This document shows positions 54,610-63,504 of a stretch of DNA of 64,000 bases, piece after piece (the stretch's first letter is position 1; each line of letters begins with the position of its first letter). Source of the DNA: Mycobacterium sp. 236(2023) (GTDB lineage Bacteria > Actinomycetota > Actinomycetes > Mycobacteriales > Mycobacteriaceae); NCBI RefSeq assembly GCF_029623955.1, contig NZ_JARSBP010000001.1, forward strand, positions 124,001-188,000. The letters run 5' to 3'. The translations under genes and the position numbers were made by a program. The notes under the pieces were generated by a model, which worked only from the letters and a program-made list of their open reading frames with translations, did no database searches and was not told where the DNA came from.

Positions 54610-55479
54610 GTGCCTGATCAGCTTGACGGTGGACAACTGGCGGCACTGTCATCGGTCGTCGAGTTCGGTAGCTTCGACGCGGCCGCCGAGCACTTGCACG
54701 TGACCCCTTCGGCGATCAGCCAGCGCATCAAGGCGCTCGAGCAACGCGCCGGCCAGGTGCTCGTGCTGCGAGAGAAACCCTGCGTGGCGACCGCGGCGGG
54801 CGTACCGCTGCTGCGCCTGGCGGCCCAGATGGCTCTGCTGGAGTCGGAAGCGCTGGCGGAGATGCGTGGCGGTAGCGCGGAGTCGCCGCGCGTCGCCCTC
54901 GCCGTCAACGCCGACTCGATGGCGACGTGGTTCACCGACGTGTTCGCACGCCTGCCCGACGTGTTGTTCGACGTCCGGATCGAAGACCAGGACCATTCTG
55001 CGCGCCTGCTGCGCGAAGGCGTTGTGATGGGCGCGGTGACGACGGAGCGGACACCGGTGGGCGGATGCCGCGTCAAGCCGCTCGGGGTGATGCGCTACCT
55101 GCCGGTGGCCACCGCGGAGTTCGTCGAGCGGTTCCTGCCCGACGGCTTCACCCTCGATGCGGTGGCGCGGGCGCCGTCGCTGGCGTGGAACCGCGACGAC
55201 GCGCTTCAGGATCAATTGGTGCGCAAAGTCTTCCGCAAGAATGTCCGGCGGCCGACCCACTACATCCCGACCGCCGCCGGGTTCGGTGCCGCCGTGCATG
55301 CAGGCCTGGGGTGGGGCATGTATCCGGTGCAGCTGATCGACGCCCCGTTCGTCCCGATCGCCGATCAGCATCTGGACGTGCCGCTGTACTGGCAGTGCTG
55401 GAAGCTCGACAGCGCCACCGTCGGGGAGGTCAGCGCTGCGGTCGAGGCGGCGGCCGCGGGCCTGTTCCGCGGTCCGTGA
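54610..55479 (+). CDS. lysG: LysR-type regulator LysG (ArgP family)
   Basis: A 289-aa LysR regulator with the N-terminal helix-turn-helix LAALSSVVEFGSFDAAAEHL, HVTPSAISQRIKALEQRAGQ. The effector domain contains VRIEDQDHSARLLREGVVMG and ends with LDVPLYWQCWKLDS, which is characteristic of LysG/ArgP and closely like Rv1985c. It normally activates lysE in response to lysine or arginine. Here lysE is not adjacent; instead cobF follows 23 nt downstream. The start is GTG 54610. Confidence 0.9.
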   Translation: MPDQLDGGQLAALSSVVEFGSFDAAAEHLHVTPSAISQRIKALEQRAGQVLVLREKPCVATAAGVPLLRLAAQMALLESEALAEMRGGSAESPRVALAVNADSMATWFTDVFARLPDVLFDVRIEDQDHSARLLREGVVMGAVTTERTPVGGCRVKPLGVMRYLPVATAEFVERFLPDGFTLDAVARAPSLAWNRDDALQDQLVRKVFRKNVRRPTHYIPTAAGFGAAVHAGLGWGMYPVQLIDAPFVPIADQHLDVPLYWQCWKLDSATVGEVSAAVEAAAAGLFRGP

Positions 55480-55502
55480 CCACGCCAGGGACAATCGCTG
55501 AC

Positions 55503-56282
55503 ATGAGCGCCCCGGTCAGCATCCGCATCCTCGGCGTCGGCATGGGGCCGCAGCACGTCACCGCCGAGGTCGCCGACGCCCTGCGCACCGTCGACTACGT
55601 GCTCGCCGCCGAGAAGAGCGAAGACGACCGGCTGCTCGCGCTGCGCAGGCAGATCCTGACCGAGCATGCAGGCCCGAACGGGCCCGCCGACCTCGTCGTG
55701 TTACCCGACCCTCGACGCGACCGTTCGGAGGGACTCACGACCAGCCGCTACGAATCGGCGGTGGCCGACTGGCACGACGCGCGTGCGACGCAGTATGCCG
55801 CGGTCCTCCGGGAACGCCGAGGCACGGCAGCGTTTCTGGTGTGGGGCGATCCGTCCCTGTACGACTCCACGATCCGCGTCGTCGAGAAGGTGCGGGCCCT
55901 GCTGGGGCCCGAATCGGTGGACGTCGACTTCGATGTGCTCGCCGGCATCAGCGCGCCGCAGCTGCTGGCCGCACGCCACCGGATCGTCCTGCACGAGGTG
56001 GGCAAACCGGTGCACATCACCACGGGCCGCAGGCTGCAGGAAGCCGTCGCTGCCGGGTTGGACAACGTCGTTGCGATGCTGAACCCGCCGCCCGATCGCC
56101 TCGACTTCAGCGGACTCGACGATTGGACCATCTGGTGGGGCGTCAATCTCGGCGCCGGCGGCGAGCGGTTGGTCACCGGCAGGCTGGGTACGGTGCTGCC
56201 CGCGATCGCGACGGCGCGGGCTGAGGCCGAGGCTGACGACGGGTGGGTCATGGATGCTTTCCTGCTGAGGAAGCCGTCGTGA
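55503..56282 (+). CDS. cobF: Precorrin-6A synthase (deacetylating)
   Basis: A 259-aa tetrapyrrole methylase of the CobF type (precorrin-5 to precorrin-6A, with loss of acetate, using S-adenosylmethionine). It begins SIRILGVGMGPQHVTAEVAD, and has FLVWGDPSLYDSTIRVVEKV and IWWGVNLGAGGERLVTGRLG. The ATG at 55503 is 23 nt after lysG, leaving no room for a cobalamin riboswitch. From memory, cobF is missing from M. tuberculosis, so its presence suits a species with the full aerobic pathway. Overlaps cobQ (GTGA). Confidence 0.92.
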   Translation: MSAPVSIRILGVGMGPQHVTAEVADALRTVDYVLAAEKSEDDRLLALRRQILTEHAGPNGPADLVVLPDPRRDRSEGLTTSRYESAVADWHDARATQYAAVLRERRGTAAFLVWGDPSLYDSTIRVVEKVRALLGPESVDVDFDVLAGISAPQLLAARHRIVLHEVGKPVHITTGRRLQEAVAAGLDNVVAMLNPPPDRLDFSGLDDWTIWWGVNLGAGGERLVTGRLGTVLPAIATARAEAEADDGWVMDAFLLRKPS

Positions 56283-57754
56283 CGGGTCTGCTGATCGCCG
56301 GCACGACGAGCGACGCGGGCAAGTCGCTGGTCACCACCGGACTGTGCCGTGCGCTGTCGCGGCGGGGTCTGAAGGTGGCGCCGTACAAGGCGCAGAACAT
56401 GTCCAACAACTCCATGGTGTGCCTGGGGCCGGATGGTGTTGGCGTGGAAATCGGCCGAGCGCAATGGATTCAGGCGCTGGCCGCACGGGCCACCCCGGAG
56501 GCGGCGATGAACCCGGTGCTCCTCAAACCGGGCAGCGACCGGCGCAGCCACGTCGTTCTGATGGGCCGGCCGTGGGGTTACGTGTCGTCGTCGGACTGGC
56601 TGGAAGGTCGACGCGCGCTGGCCGCGGCTGCCCACGCCGCCTACGACGAACTGGCCGGCCGGTACGACGTCGTCGTCGCCGAAGGCGCCGGAAGCCCCAC
56701 CGAGATCAACCTCAGGGCAGGCGATTACGTCAACCTCGGGTTGGCGCGTCACGCCGGTCTGCCGACGGTCGTGGTCGGCGACATCGACCGCGGCGGCGTC
56801 TTCGCCGCGTTCTTCGGCACGGTCGCGCTGCTCTCGCCGGAGGATCAGGCTCTGATCGCCGGCTTTGTGGTCAACAAGTTTCGCGGCGATCTGGACCTGC
56901 TGGCGCCCGGCTTGCGCGATCTCGAAAGACTAACCGGCAGAGGAGTTTTCGGTACATTACCGTGGAGCCCCGACGTCTGGCTGGACTCCGAGGATGCTCT
57001 TGAACTGCAGGGACGGCGGTCGGTGCGGTCCGGCGCCCGCCGGGTCGCAGTGGTGCGTCTGCCGCGCATCAGCAATTTCACCGACGTCGATGCCCTCGGC
57101 CTGGAGCCCGAACTCGACGTCGTCTTCACGTCCCATCCCGGAGCTCTGGCTGACGCCGACCTCGTCGTGCTGCCTGGAACCCGGGCCACCATCGCCGATC
57201 TCGCATGGCTGAGATCGCGCGGCCTCGACCGCGCGGTGCTCGATCACGCCGAGGCGGGAAAACCTGTTCTCGGTATCTGTGGCGGGTTCCAGATGCTGGG
57301 CCGCGCGATCCGCGACCCGGACGGCATCGAGGGCCGAGCCGTCGCCGTCGAAGGTCTCGGGCTCCTGGATGTCGAGACAAATTTCGTTGCGGACAAGACA
57401 CTTCGGCTTCCCGAGGGCCGCTGGCGTGATGTACCGGCGACAGGCTACGAGATCCATCACGGCCGCATCACCCGGGGGCCTGCGGTCGACGAGTTCCTCG
57501 GAGGCGCCAGAGCGGGCAACGTGTTCGGCACCATGTGGCACGGCGCGCTGGAGGGCGACGCGTTGCGCCGGACCTTCCTGCGAGAGTCACTGGGACTGGC
57601 CCCGTCGGAGGTGTCGTTCGCGCACGCGCGGGAGGCCCGGCTGGACCTTCTCGGCGATCTCGTCGAACAGCACCTCGACGTCGATGCTCTGCTGAAGCTC
57701 GCCAGAAACGGTTCTCCGCAAGGACTTCCGTTCCTTCCTCCGGGCGCGCCGTGA
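56279..57754 (+). CDS. cobQ: Cobyric acid synthase
   Basis: A 491-aa glutamine-dependent amidase that amidates side chains b, d, e and g of adenosylcobyrinic acid a,c-diamide. The N-terminal ATP-binding part has [20 protein letters not shown] and [16 protein letters not shown]. The C-terminal glutaminase domain has the nucleophile Cys in [14 protein letters not shown] and the His in [12 protein letters not shown]. The GTG start at 56279 overlaps cobF; the stop overlaps cobK. Confidence 0.95.
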   Translation: MTGLLIAGTTSDAGKSLVTTGLCRALSRRGLKVAPYKAQNMSNNSMVCLGPDGVGVEIGRAQWIQALAARATPEAAMNPVLLKPGSDRRSHVVLMGRPWGYVSSSDWLEGRRALAAAAHAAYDELAGRYDVVVAEGAGSPTEINLRAGDYVNLGLARHAGLPTVVVGDIDRGGVFAAFFGTVALLSPEDQALIAGFVVNKFRGDLDLLAPGLRDLERLTGRGVFGTLPWSPDVWLDSEDALELQGRRSVRSGARRVAVVRLPRISNFTDVDALGLEPELDVVFTSHPGALADADLVVLPGTRATIADLAWLRSRGLDRAVLDHAEAGKPVLGICGGFQMLGRAIRDPDGIEGRAVAVEGLGLLDVETNFVADKTLRLPEGRWRDVPATGYEIHHGRITRGPAVDEFLGGARAGNVFGTMWHGALEGDALRRTFLRESLGLAPSEVSFAHAREARLDLLGDLVEQHLDVDALLKLARNGSPQGLPFLPPGAP

Positions 57755-58497
57755 TGCGCGTGCTGCTGCTGGGAGGTACCGCGGAGGCGCGCGCCCTCGC
57801 TGAACTGCTCACCGCCGACGGCATCGAGGTCACCTCGTCGCTCGCGGGCCGCGTCGCCGATCCGCGCCTGCCCGTCGGGGAGGTGCGTGTCGGCGGGTTC
57901 GGCGGCGTCGACGGACTGCGCGCCGTGTTGGCGGAGTACGCGGCGGTTGTCGACGCGACACATCCCTTCGCCAAGAACATCTCCGCGAACGCGGCCGCCG
58001 CGTGCGGTGCCGACGATGTGCCGCTGCTGCGGCTTGAGCGGCCCGGGTGGACCGAGCGCTCCAGCGAGTCCTGGCACTGGGTGGACAACCACGAGGACGC
58101 CGCCGCGACCGCGAGTCGTCTGGGCGGGCGGCCTTTTCTGACGGTCGGGCGCCAGGAGATCGATCGCTTCGTCCCCGACCTGCGCGACCACGCGGTGCTG
58201 GCCCGGGTGGTGCAGGCCCCCGAGAGCCCATTGCCCCCGGCGTGGCAGCTGGTGACCAGCCGCGGGCCCTACGCCCTCGCCGACGAACTGGAGTTGATGC
58301 GTGAGCACCGCTGCGACGTGCTGATCACGAAAGATTCTGGTGGCGAACACACCTGGCCGAAGATGGAGGCCGCCGACCTGCTCGGCATTCCCGTCGTCGT
58401 CGTGCGGCGTCCTGCCCGCGCGTCCGGGGTGCCGACCGTGCGCGACGTGGCCGCTGCCGCGGAGTGGACGCGCGGCCTCCCTAGGATGTCCCCGTGA
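57754..58497 (+). CDS. cobK: Precorrin-6A reductase
   Basis: A 247-aa NADPH-dependent reductase. Family marks are [20 protein letters not shown] at the N-terminus, [20 protein letters not shown], and [20 protein letters not shown] near the C-terminus. The ATG at 57754 shares its first base with the cobQ stop (TGATG); GTG 57751 is possible. It works directly after CobF on precorrin-6A. Confidence 0.93.
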   Translation: MRVLLLGGTAEARALAELLTADGIEVTSSLAGRVADPRLPVGEVRVGGFGGVDGLRAVLAEYAAVVDATHPFAKNISANAAAACGADDVPLLRLERPGWTERSSESWHWVDNHEDAAATASRLGGRPFLTVGRQEIDRFVPDLRDHAVLARVVQAPESPLPPAWQLVTSRGPYALADELELMREHRCDVLITKDSGGEHTWPKMEAADLLGIPVVVVRRPARASGVPTVRDVAAAAEWTRGLPRMSP

Positions 58498-59018
58498 AGG
58501 TTCTCGTCACCGGCGGCGTCCGTTCGGGGAAGTCCCGGCACGCCGAGGAATTGCTCTCTGCCGCAGGCGAGGTCACCTACATCGCGCCGGGTCGCCCCGC
58601 CGACGGCAGCGATCCCGACTGGGACGCCCGGGTGGCCGGGCACCGCAGTCGCCGTCCCGCGCACTGGCGCACCGTCGAGACCACCGATGTCGCCGCTGCC
58701 GTTCGCGACGCCGGCGGGGCACTGCTCGTCGACTGCCTCGGAACCTGGCTCACCGCACTGCTCGACGACGCCGGGCTCTGGGACGGCAGTTCCCGCGACG
58801 CCGCCGCAGTGGTCGAGCGGCACGTGACCGCCTTGTGCGACTCGCTGACGGAAGTGCCCGACGCCGTGGTCGTGACCAACGAGGTCGGACTCGGGGTGGT
58901 GCCGTCGCACCGGTCGGGTGTGATGTTCCGCGACCTGCTCGGCACCGTCAATCAACGGGTGGCCGCGGTGTGCGACGACGTGCACCTGGTGATCGCAGGC
59001 CGGGTGCTGACGCTCTGA
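58494..59018 (+). CDS. cobU: Adenosylcobinamide kinase/guanylyltransferase
   Basis: A 174-aa bifunctional CobU/CobP enzyme that phosphorylates adenosylcobinamide and adds GMP. The P-loop is [19 protein letters not shown] second conserved part is [14 protein letters not shown] with the active-site His, and [35 protein letters not shown] completes the signature. GTG 58494 overlaps the cobK stop (GTGA). It ends the plus-strand cob operon. Confidence 0.93.
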   Translation: MKVLVTGGVRSGKSRHAEELLSAAGEVTYIAPGRPADGSDPDWDARVAGHRSRRPAHWRTVETTDVAAAVRDAGGALLVDCLGTWLTALLDDAGLWDGSSRDAAAVVERHVTALCDSLTEVPDAVVVTNEVGLGVVPSHRSGVMFRDLLGTVNQRVAAVCDDVHLVIAGRVLTL

Positions 59019-59030
59019 TGGCCCGCGGCC

Positions 59031-59846
59031 GTGCCTGAAGGCGACACCGTCTATGCCTTGGCGCGTCGACTCGATCGTGCGCTGCACAACCGTGTCCTGA
59101 CACGTGGTGAGTTGCGGGTGCCTGCGCACGCCGCCGACGATCTGACAGGGCGAACGGTGTGCGCGCATGTCACTCACGGCAAGCATCTGCTCACCCGGCT
59201 GTCGGGCGGCGTGACGGTGCACACCCATCTGCGGATGTCCGGGTCATGGACGATCTCGGCGGAAGGCCGCTGGCTGCCCCGCGCGACGATGCCCGACGTT
59301 CGCGTGCTTTTCCGCACCGACGGCCCCGCGGCCTACGGAATCCGGCTTCCCGTGGTCGATCTGGTCCGCACAGCCGACGAGGCCGATGTGGTCGGTCACC
59401 TCGGCCCGGATCCGCTGCGCGACGACTGGGATCTCGACGAGGCCGTGCGGCGGCTCACGCGCGAACCCGAACGTCCGCTCGTCGCCGCTCTGCTGGACCA
59501 GCGCTGCGTGGCGGGCTTCGGCAATCTGTGGGCCAACGAGCTGTGCTTCCTGCGGGGGCACAATCCCTGGACGCCGGTCGGCGCGATCGACGTGCAGGCC
59601 CTGCTCGCGCTCGGCGCCCGGGCGTTGCGTCATTCGGCCACCGTGCCAGGCGCCATGCAGGTGACCACCGGCATCCGACGCAAGGGCGAAATGCACTGGG
59701 TCGCGGGCCGGGCGGGACGGCCGTGTCTGCGGTGCGGCACGCGGGTACGCGTTGTCGCGGAGGTGCCCAACGACCCAGAACGGCGTCGCACGTGGTGGTG
59801 TCCGGTCTGCCAACCGGGTCAGGAGGATTCGGGAGAGGGAACCTGA
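59031..59846 (+). CDS. nei2: Formamidopyrimidine/endonuclease VIII-type DNA glycosylase
   Basis: A 271-aa Fpg/Nei family base-excision glycosylase. After the GTG start the protein begins PEGDTVYALARRLDRAL, so the catalytic Pro2 and Glu3 are present. The H2TH region includes QRCVAGFGNLWANELCFLRG, and the zinc finger is CLRCGTR with WWCPVCQ. PEGDT points to the Nei (Nei2) branch. It begins 12 nt after cobU and overlaps the convergent 99-aa gene by 28 nt at its end. Confidence 0.92.
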   Translation: MPEGDTVYALARRLDRALHNRVLTRGELRVPAHAADDLTGRTVCAHVTHGKHLLTRLSGGVTVHTHLRMSGSWTISAEGRWLPRATMPDVRVLFRTDGPAAYGIRLPVVDLVRTADEADVVGHLGPDPLRDDWDLDEAVRRLTREPERPLVAALLDQRCVAGFGNLWANELCFLRGHNPWTPVGAIDVQALLALGARALRHSATVPGAMQVTTGIRRKGEMHWVAGRAGRPCLRCGTRVRVVAEVPNDPERRRTWWCPVCQPGQEDSGEGT

Positions 59847-60118
59847 GCCTCCCAGCGGGCCCGGCGCTGCGCATCCGTCTGCTCCCACCACGGCGGCGTC
59901 CCACGCTCACCCAAGGCCACCTTCGCGGCGTTCACGCCCGCGCGTGAGCCGGCCTCTTCGTCGGTGCCGCGGGTGCGACGGACCTCGCGCCGCCACGCCA
60001 TCAGGATGCGGGTCAGCTCGGCGCGCCGCTCTTCCGGAATCATCGGATCCGTTGCTCGCCAACGCCGCCCGTCGACAACGATATAGTGCCCGTCGTCGGT
60101 CTTCGCCGGTTCGCTCAC
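59819..60118 (-). CDS. Conserved 99-aa protein, unknown function
   Basis: A hydrophilic 99-aa protein starting at GTG 60118, which overlaps the bluB stop (GTGA). It begins SEPAKTDDGHYIVVDGRRWR and continues ATDPMIPEERRAELTRILMA with an Arg-rich helix and WWEQTDAQRRARWE near the end. Proteins of this form are widespread in actinobacteria; I do not know a function. Coupling to bluB is probably organisational. Its 3' end overlaps nei2 on the other strand. Confidence 0.78.
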   Translation of the reverse strand: MSEPAKTDDGHYIVVDGRRWRATDPMIPEERRAELTRILMAWRREVRRTRGTDEEAGSRAGVNAAKVALGERGTPPWWEQTDAQRRARWEAQVPSPESS

Positions 60119-60750
60119 CGGCCGTAATGTTCCCGGTGCACCACCGTGTCGAGCGATGACCTTGCGCGCCAGCCGAATCGCTCCAGATCCGGCACGTCGG
60201 GCAGGTCGGTGACGGCGCCGACGCACAGCCACGCGATCGGCCGGACGTGGTCGGGCATGCCGACGAGGGAGCGAAGGAAATGCTCGCGGTAGAACGACAC
60301 CCACCCGACCCCCAGGCCTTCGACAGTCGCTGCCAGCCACAGGTTCTGGATTGCGCAGACTACCGAGTACAGGCCCGCGTCGGGGATCGCGTGACGGCCG
60401 AGCACCTGGGGTCCGCCTCGGGTGGGGTCGTAGCCGACGACGACACCGAGGCCGGATTCGCAGATCCCCTCGATCTTGATGCGGCCGAACGTCTCGGCAC
60501 GTTCGCCGGACAGCTCCGCGGCGAACGCCTCCCGCTCCCCGGCCACGTGATCGCGAAAGAGGCGCAACGTTTCCGGGGATCTGACGAGCACGAAGTCCCA
60601 CGGCTGCGACATCCCGACCGACGGCGCGGCGTGCGCAGCCAGCAGCACCCGCTCGAGGACGTCGTCGTCCATCTGCGCGCCGGTGAATTCGCGGCGGGTA
60701 TCCCGGCGCCGATTGATGACGTCGTAAAGCGCTGTCGCACAGTCGTTCAC
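60115..60750 (-). CDS. bluB: 5,6-dimethylbenzimidazole synthase
   Basis: A 211-aa BluB flavoenzyme of the nitroreductase fold, which uses oxygen to cut FMNH2 into 5,6-dimethylbenzimidazole, the lower ligand of cobalamin. Marks are NRRRDTRREFTGAQMDDDVL, AHAAPSVGMSQPWDFVLVRS, and LGVGWVSFYREHFLRSL. The GTG start at 60750 overlaps the cobM stop (GTGA). Its pairing with cobM and facing cobFQKU supports the assignment over other nitroreductases. Confidence 0.92.
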   Translation of the reverse strand: MNDCATALYDVINRRRDTRREFTGAQMDDDVLERVLLAAHAAPSVGMSQPWDFVLVRSPETLRLFRDHVAGEREAFAAELSGERAETFGRIKIEGICESGLGVVVGYDPTRGGPQVLGRHAIPDAGLYSVVCAIQNLWLAATVEGLGVGWVSFYREHFLRSLVGMPDHVRPIAWLCVGAVTDLPDVPDLERFGWRARSSLDTVVHREHYGR

Positions 60751-61526
60751 GAGCAGTCCCTGGAGGGTGCCCGATCGCGCGCCGGGTCGTACAGATGGCT
60801 CTCACCCGCGCAGGGATCGGGTGTGCCCGCGAGTGCCCGGCCGACGAGGATCACCGCGGCCTGTCGCAGACCGGCCGCGTCGACGGCATCGGCGATATCG
60901 GCAACCGTGCCGCGAAGCACCGTCTCCTCCGGCTGCGAGGCGCGGTACACCACCACCGCGGGGCAATCTGGGCCGTAGTCGTCGCGCACCTCGGCCATCA
61001 GCTCCCTGATCCGGGTGATCGCAAGATGGAGCACCAGCGTGGCCCGTGTCGCGGCAAAAGCCTTGAGCGACTCCGTCTCCGGCATCACCGTCGATCGTTG
61101 CTGGGTGCGGGTCAGCACCACCGACTGGGCGACCAGGGGAACCGTCAACTCGCGTCCCACCCGGGCCGCGGCCGCCGCGTAGGCCGGCACGCCAGGCGTC
61201 ACTGTCCAGGGCACGCCCGCCGCGTCCAGACGGCGCGACTGCTCGGACACCGCGGAATACACCGACGGGTCCCCGGACACCAGCCGCACCACCTGCAGAC
61301 CGGCCCGGTGACCGTCGATCAGCCGGGCGACGATGGCGTCGAGGTCCATCTGGGCGGTGTCGACGAGCTCGGCCCCCGGCGAGCAGTGAGCGAGCACGTC
61401 GGGATCCAGATAGGTCCCCGGGTACAGCACCAGACCGGCCTCGCCGAGAAGCCGAGCGGCGCGCACGGTCAGCAGATCCGCAGCGCCGGGTCCCGCCCCG
61501 ACGAACTGCACGGCCCGGTCATTCAT
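60747..61526 (-). CDS. cobM: Precorrin-4 C11-methyltransferase
   Basis: A 259-aa SAM-dependent corrin methylase. It begins VQFVGAGPGAADLLTVRAAR and contains LVLYPGTYLDPDVLAHC, VVRLVSGDPSVYSAVSEQSR and VPAYAAAAARVGRELTVPLV, as in CobM. The enzyme acts just before CobF in the pathway. ATG 61526. It forms a three-gene coupled unit with bluB and the 99-aa gene. Confidence 0.93.
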   Translation of the reverse strand: MNDRAVQFVGAGPGAADLLTVRAARLLGEAGLVLYPGTYLDPDVLAHCSPGAELVDTAQMDLDAIVARLIDGHRAGLQVVRLVSGDPSVYSAVSEQSRRLDAAGVPWTVTPGVPAYAAAAARVGRELTVPLVAQSVVLTRTQQRSTVMPETESLKAFAATRATLVLHLAITRIRELMAEVRDDYGPDCPAVVVYRASQPEETVLRGTVADIADAVDAAGLRQAAVILVGRALAGTPDPCAGESHLYDPARDRAPSRDCS

Positions 61527-61557
61527 CGACGCCGAGTCTAGGACAGCGCGCGACGCC

Positions 61558-62799
61558 TCAGGGCGTGGCCAATACCGGAGGATAGGTTGCGGCCGGATCC
61601 GGGTTGGCGATCGGCAGGCCCATGAACCGTCGCGCATTGTCGCCCATGAAGTCGTAGGTGCGGCGCACGTCCATGCCCTCGGCGTACTTCCAGAAGCCCT
61701 TAGGCTCCGCGAGGCCCTCGGGGTGCGGGTAGTCCGATCCGAACATGACCTTGTCCCAGCCGACGGTGTTGACGACGTCGGAGACGCAGCCCTCCCAGAA
61801 CGGGCTGACCCAGATGTTGCGGCGGAACACATCCAGCGGATGCTCCGGGAAGTTCTGCGGCATCTTCTTGGCGAGTTCTTCGAAGTCGTTGAACAGCGGG
61901 AAGATCCACGAGCTGCCGTTCTCGACGCTGGCGATGCGCAGCTTCGGGAAGCGCGTCAGCGTGCCGTGGCAGATCAGCGCGGTGATCATGTCGGCGATCT
62001 CGCGGTGGCCCAGCACCATCCAGCGGAACGCGCTCTGTGCCATGAAGTTCTGCGTGTAGGGGGGTTCCCACTTGCCGACGTACTCGTCCAGCGGCGGGTA
62101 GCTCGCGTGCAGCACGATCGGCAGCCCGGCGGCTTCGACGTCGCGCCAGAACGGATCGAACTCGGGCAGGGCTGGGGAGCGCCAGCCGCGCAGACCGTTG
62201 ACCGGGCCGGGTTTGATCAACGCCACCTTGGCGCCGTTGGCGAGCAGGTATTCAAGCTCGCGCTGGGCGCCGTCGACCTCGGAGAGGTTGATGATCGGCG
62301 TGGAGAACACGCGGCCCTCGTAGTCGAATGTCCAGTGTTCGAGCATCCATTCGTTGAGCGCATGGATGACGGCCAATGTGAGCTCGGGATCGTCGGCGGT
62401 GGCGTGCTCGATCAGGCTGGCCAGCGTGGGGTAGTTGAGTGCCTCGCGCACGCCCTGGCGGTCGAGTTCGGCGACCCGATCGGCGGGGTTGCGGGTGGCC
62501 GCGGGTGCTTCGATCGCTGGGCCCTGCATCTCGCGCAGGGTCAGGCCCTCGGTGTTCTCACCTGCGAAGAACTTCTCGTGTGCGCCGGGCGCCGCGACCC
62601 GCTCGAAGGTGGGGTTGGGGATGAAATCGGACACGTGGTTGTTGATGACGATCCGCGTATGACGGCCGAACTGCGCGAACTGCACCGCCCGGGAGAACTG
62701 CTGCGGGAGGTATTTGGTCAGCGACTCCGGGGTCTCATACATGTGCTGATCGGAGTCGAAGATCGGCGCATCCCGGAACTGCTCGGTGGGGCGGGTCAT
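61558..62799 (-). CDS. Amidohydrolase-2 family metal-dependent hydrolase
   Basis: A 413-aa TIM-barrel amidohydrolase. The metal site includes FDSDQHMYETPE (Asp-x-Asp-x-His variant) at the N-terminus, a His in PIVLHASYPPLDEYVG, and GSDYPHPEGL near the C-terminus. Such mycobacterial proteins act as decarboxylases or hydrolases in aromatic or steroid degradation. The ATG at 62799 follows a 52-nt gap containing a palindrome, behind the TetR gene on the same strand. Confidence 0.87.
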   Translation of the reverse strand: MTRPTEQFRDAPIFDSDQHMYETPESLTKYLPQQFSRAVQFAQFGRHTRIVINNHVSDFIPNPTFERVAAPGAHEKFFAGENTEGLTLREMQGPAIEAPAATRNPADRVAELDRQGVREALNYPTLASLIEHATADDPELTLAVIHALNEWMLEHWTFDYEGRVFSTPIINLSEVDGAQRELEYLLANGAKVALIKPGPVNGLRGWRSPALPEFDPFWRDVEAAGLPIVLHASYPPLDEYVGKWEPPYTQNFMAQSAFRWMVLGHREIADMITALICHGTLTRFPKLRIASVENGSSWIFPLFNDFEELAKKMPQNFPEHPLDVFRRNIWVSPFWEGCVSDVVNTVGWDKVMFGSDYPHPEGLAEPKGFWKYAEGMDVRRTYDFMGDNARRFMGLPIANPDPAATYPPVLATP

Positions 62800-62802
62800 G
62801 GG

Positions 62803-62830
62803 GCTACCTTACTGTAATGCCAACGGTAGC
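62803..62830. promoter_or_regulatory. Palindromic element before the amidohydrolase gene
   Basis: A nested dyad: GCTACC and GGTAGC arms (6 bp) enclose 16 nt, inside which TTACTGTAA is itself a palindrome. On the minus strand TACAGT fits a -10 box only about 11 nt before the amidohydrolase ATG, so transcription may be nearly leaderless. It is a good operator candidate for the adjacent TetR protein. Confidence 0.5.
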
Positions 62831-62851
62831 GGGTCCCGGACCGCTGATCGG

Positions 62852-63439
62852 TTACTCGGGCAGACCCTTGTCGAGGAGGTCGAGCGCGAGAAGGACGGCG
62901 TCACTCGCCAGCGGTGACTCGTCGGCGGTCGCCATCATCACGCCGGTGATCGCGCCCGCGACAACCGGCACGATGGGATCTTCTCGGGGACGGTTCAACC
63001 GGACGGCTACCGCCTCGGCCAGAGCCCGCATGCTGTGGATGTACTCGTCATAGAGCGCGCCCTTGACGTCCGGCATCGTGTACATCAGATGTTGACGCGC
63101 CGTCATGAAGTCGAGTTCGTCGCGGTCCATGGTTCCGAAGACATGCATCAGCGCGTGGCGGTAGGCGGCCGCCGGGGACAACTCGGCCGGCGCCGCTTTG
63201 AAGGCCGTGCAGATCGGCTCGACGCATCGGTCGGAGACGAGCAGTGATTCCTTGGACGGGAAGTACCGGAAGAACGTCCGCGGCGATACGTCGGCAGCTC
63301 TGGCGATCTGTTCGACGGTCGTGTTCGCGTACCCGTTGGTCTCGAACAGGCGGAATGCTTCGCGAAGGACCGTCTCGCGGGTGCGCATCTTCTTGCGCTC
63401 CCGGAGGCTGGGTTGCTCCACCTCATACATACCGACCAT
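62852..63439 (-). CDS. TetR family transcriptional regulator
   Basis: A 195-aa TetR regulator with an N-terminal helix-turn-helix: REAFRLFETNGYANTTVEQI then ARAADVSPRTFFRYFPSKES. A typical helical effector domain follows. ATG 63439; ATG 63430 is also possible. It precedes the amidohydrolase gene in the same direction with a palindrome between them, so it probably controls that gene. Confidence 0.9.
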   Translation of the reverse strand: MVGMYEVEQPSLRERKKMRTRETVLREAFRLFETNGYANTTVEQIARAADVSPRTFFRYFPSKESLLVSDRCVEPICTAFKAAPAELSPAAAYRHALMHVFGTMDRDELDFMTARQHLMYTMPDVKGALYDEYIHSMRALAEAVAVRLNRPREDPIVPVVAGAITGVMMATADESPLASDAVLLALDLLDKGLPE

Positions 63440-63504
63440 TGTCGCAGCCAGATCAGGGTGCGCGTCGGCTGCGCCGCGGCGGAATTATGACGATCTGTTA
63501 AGGG

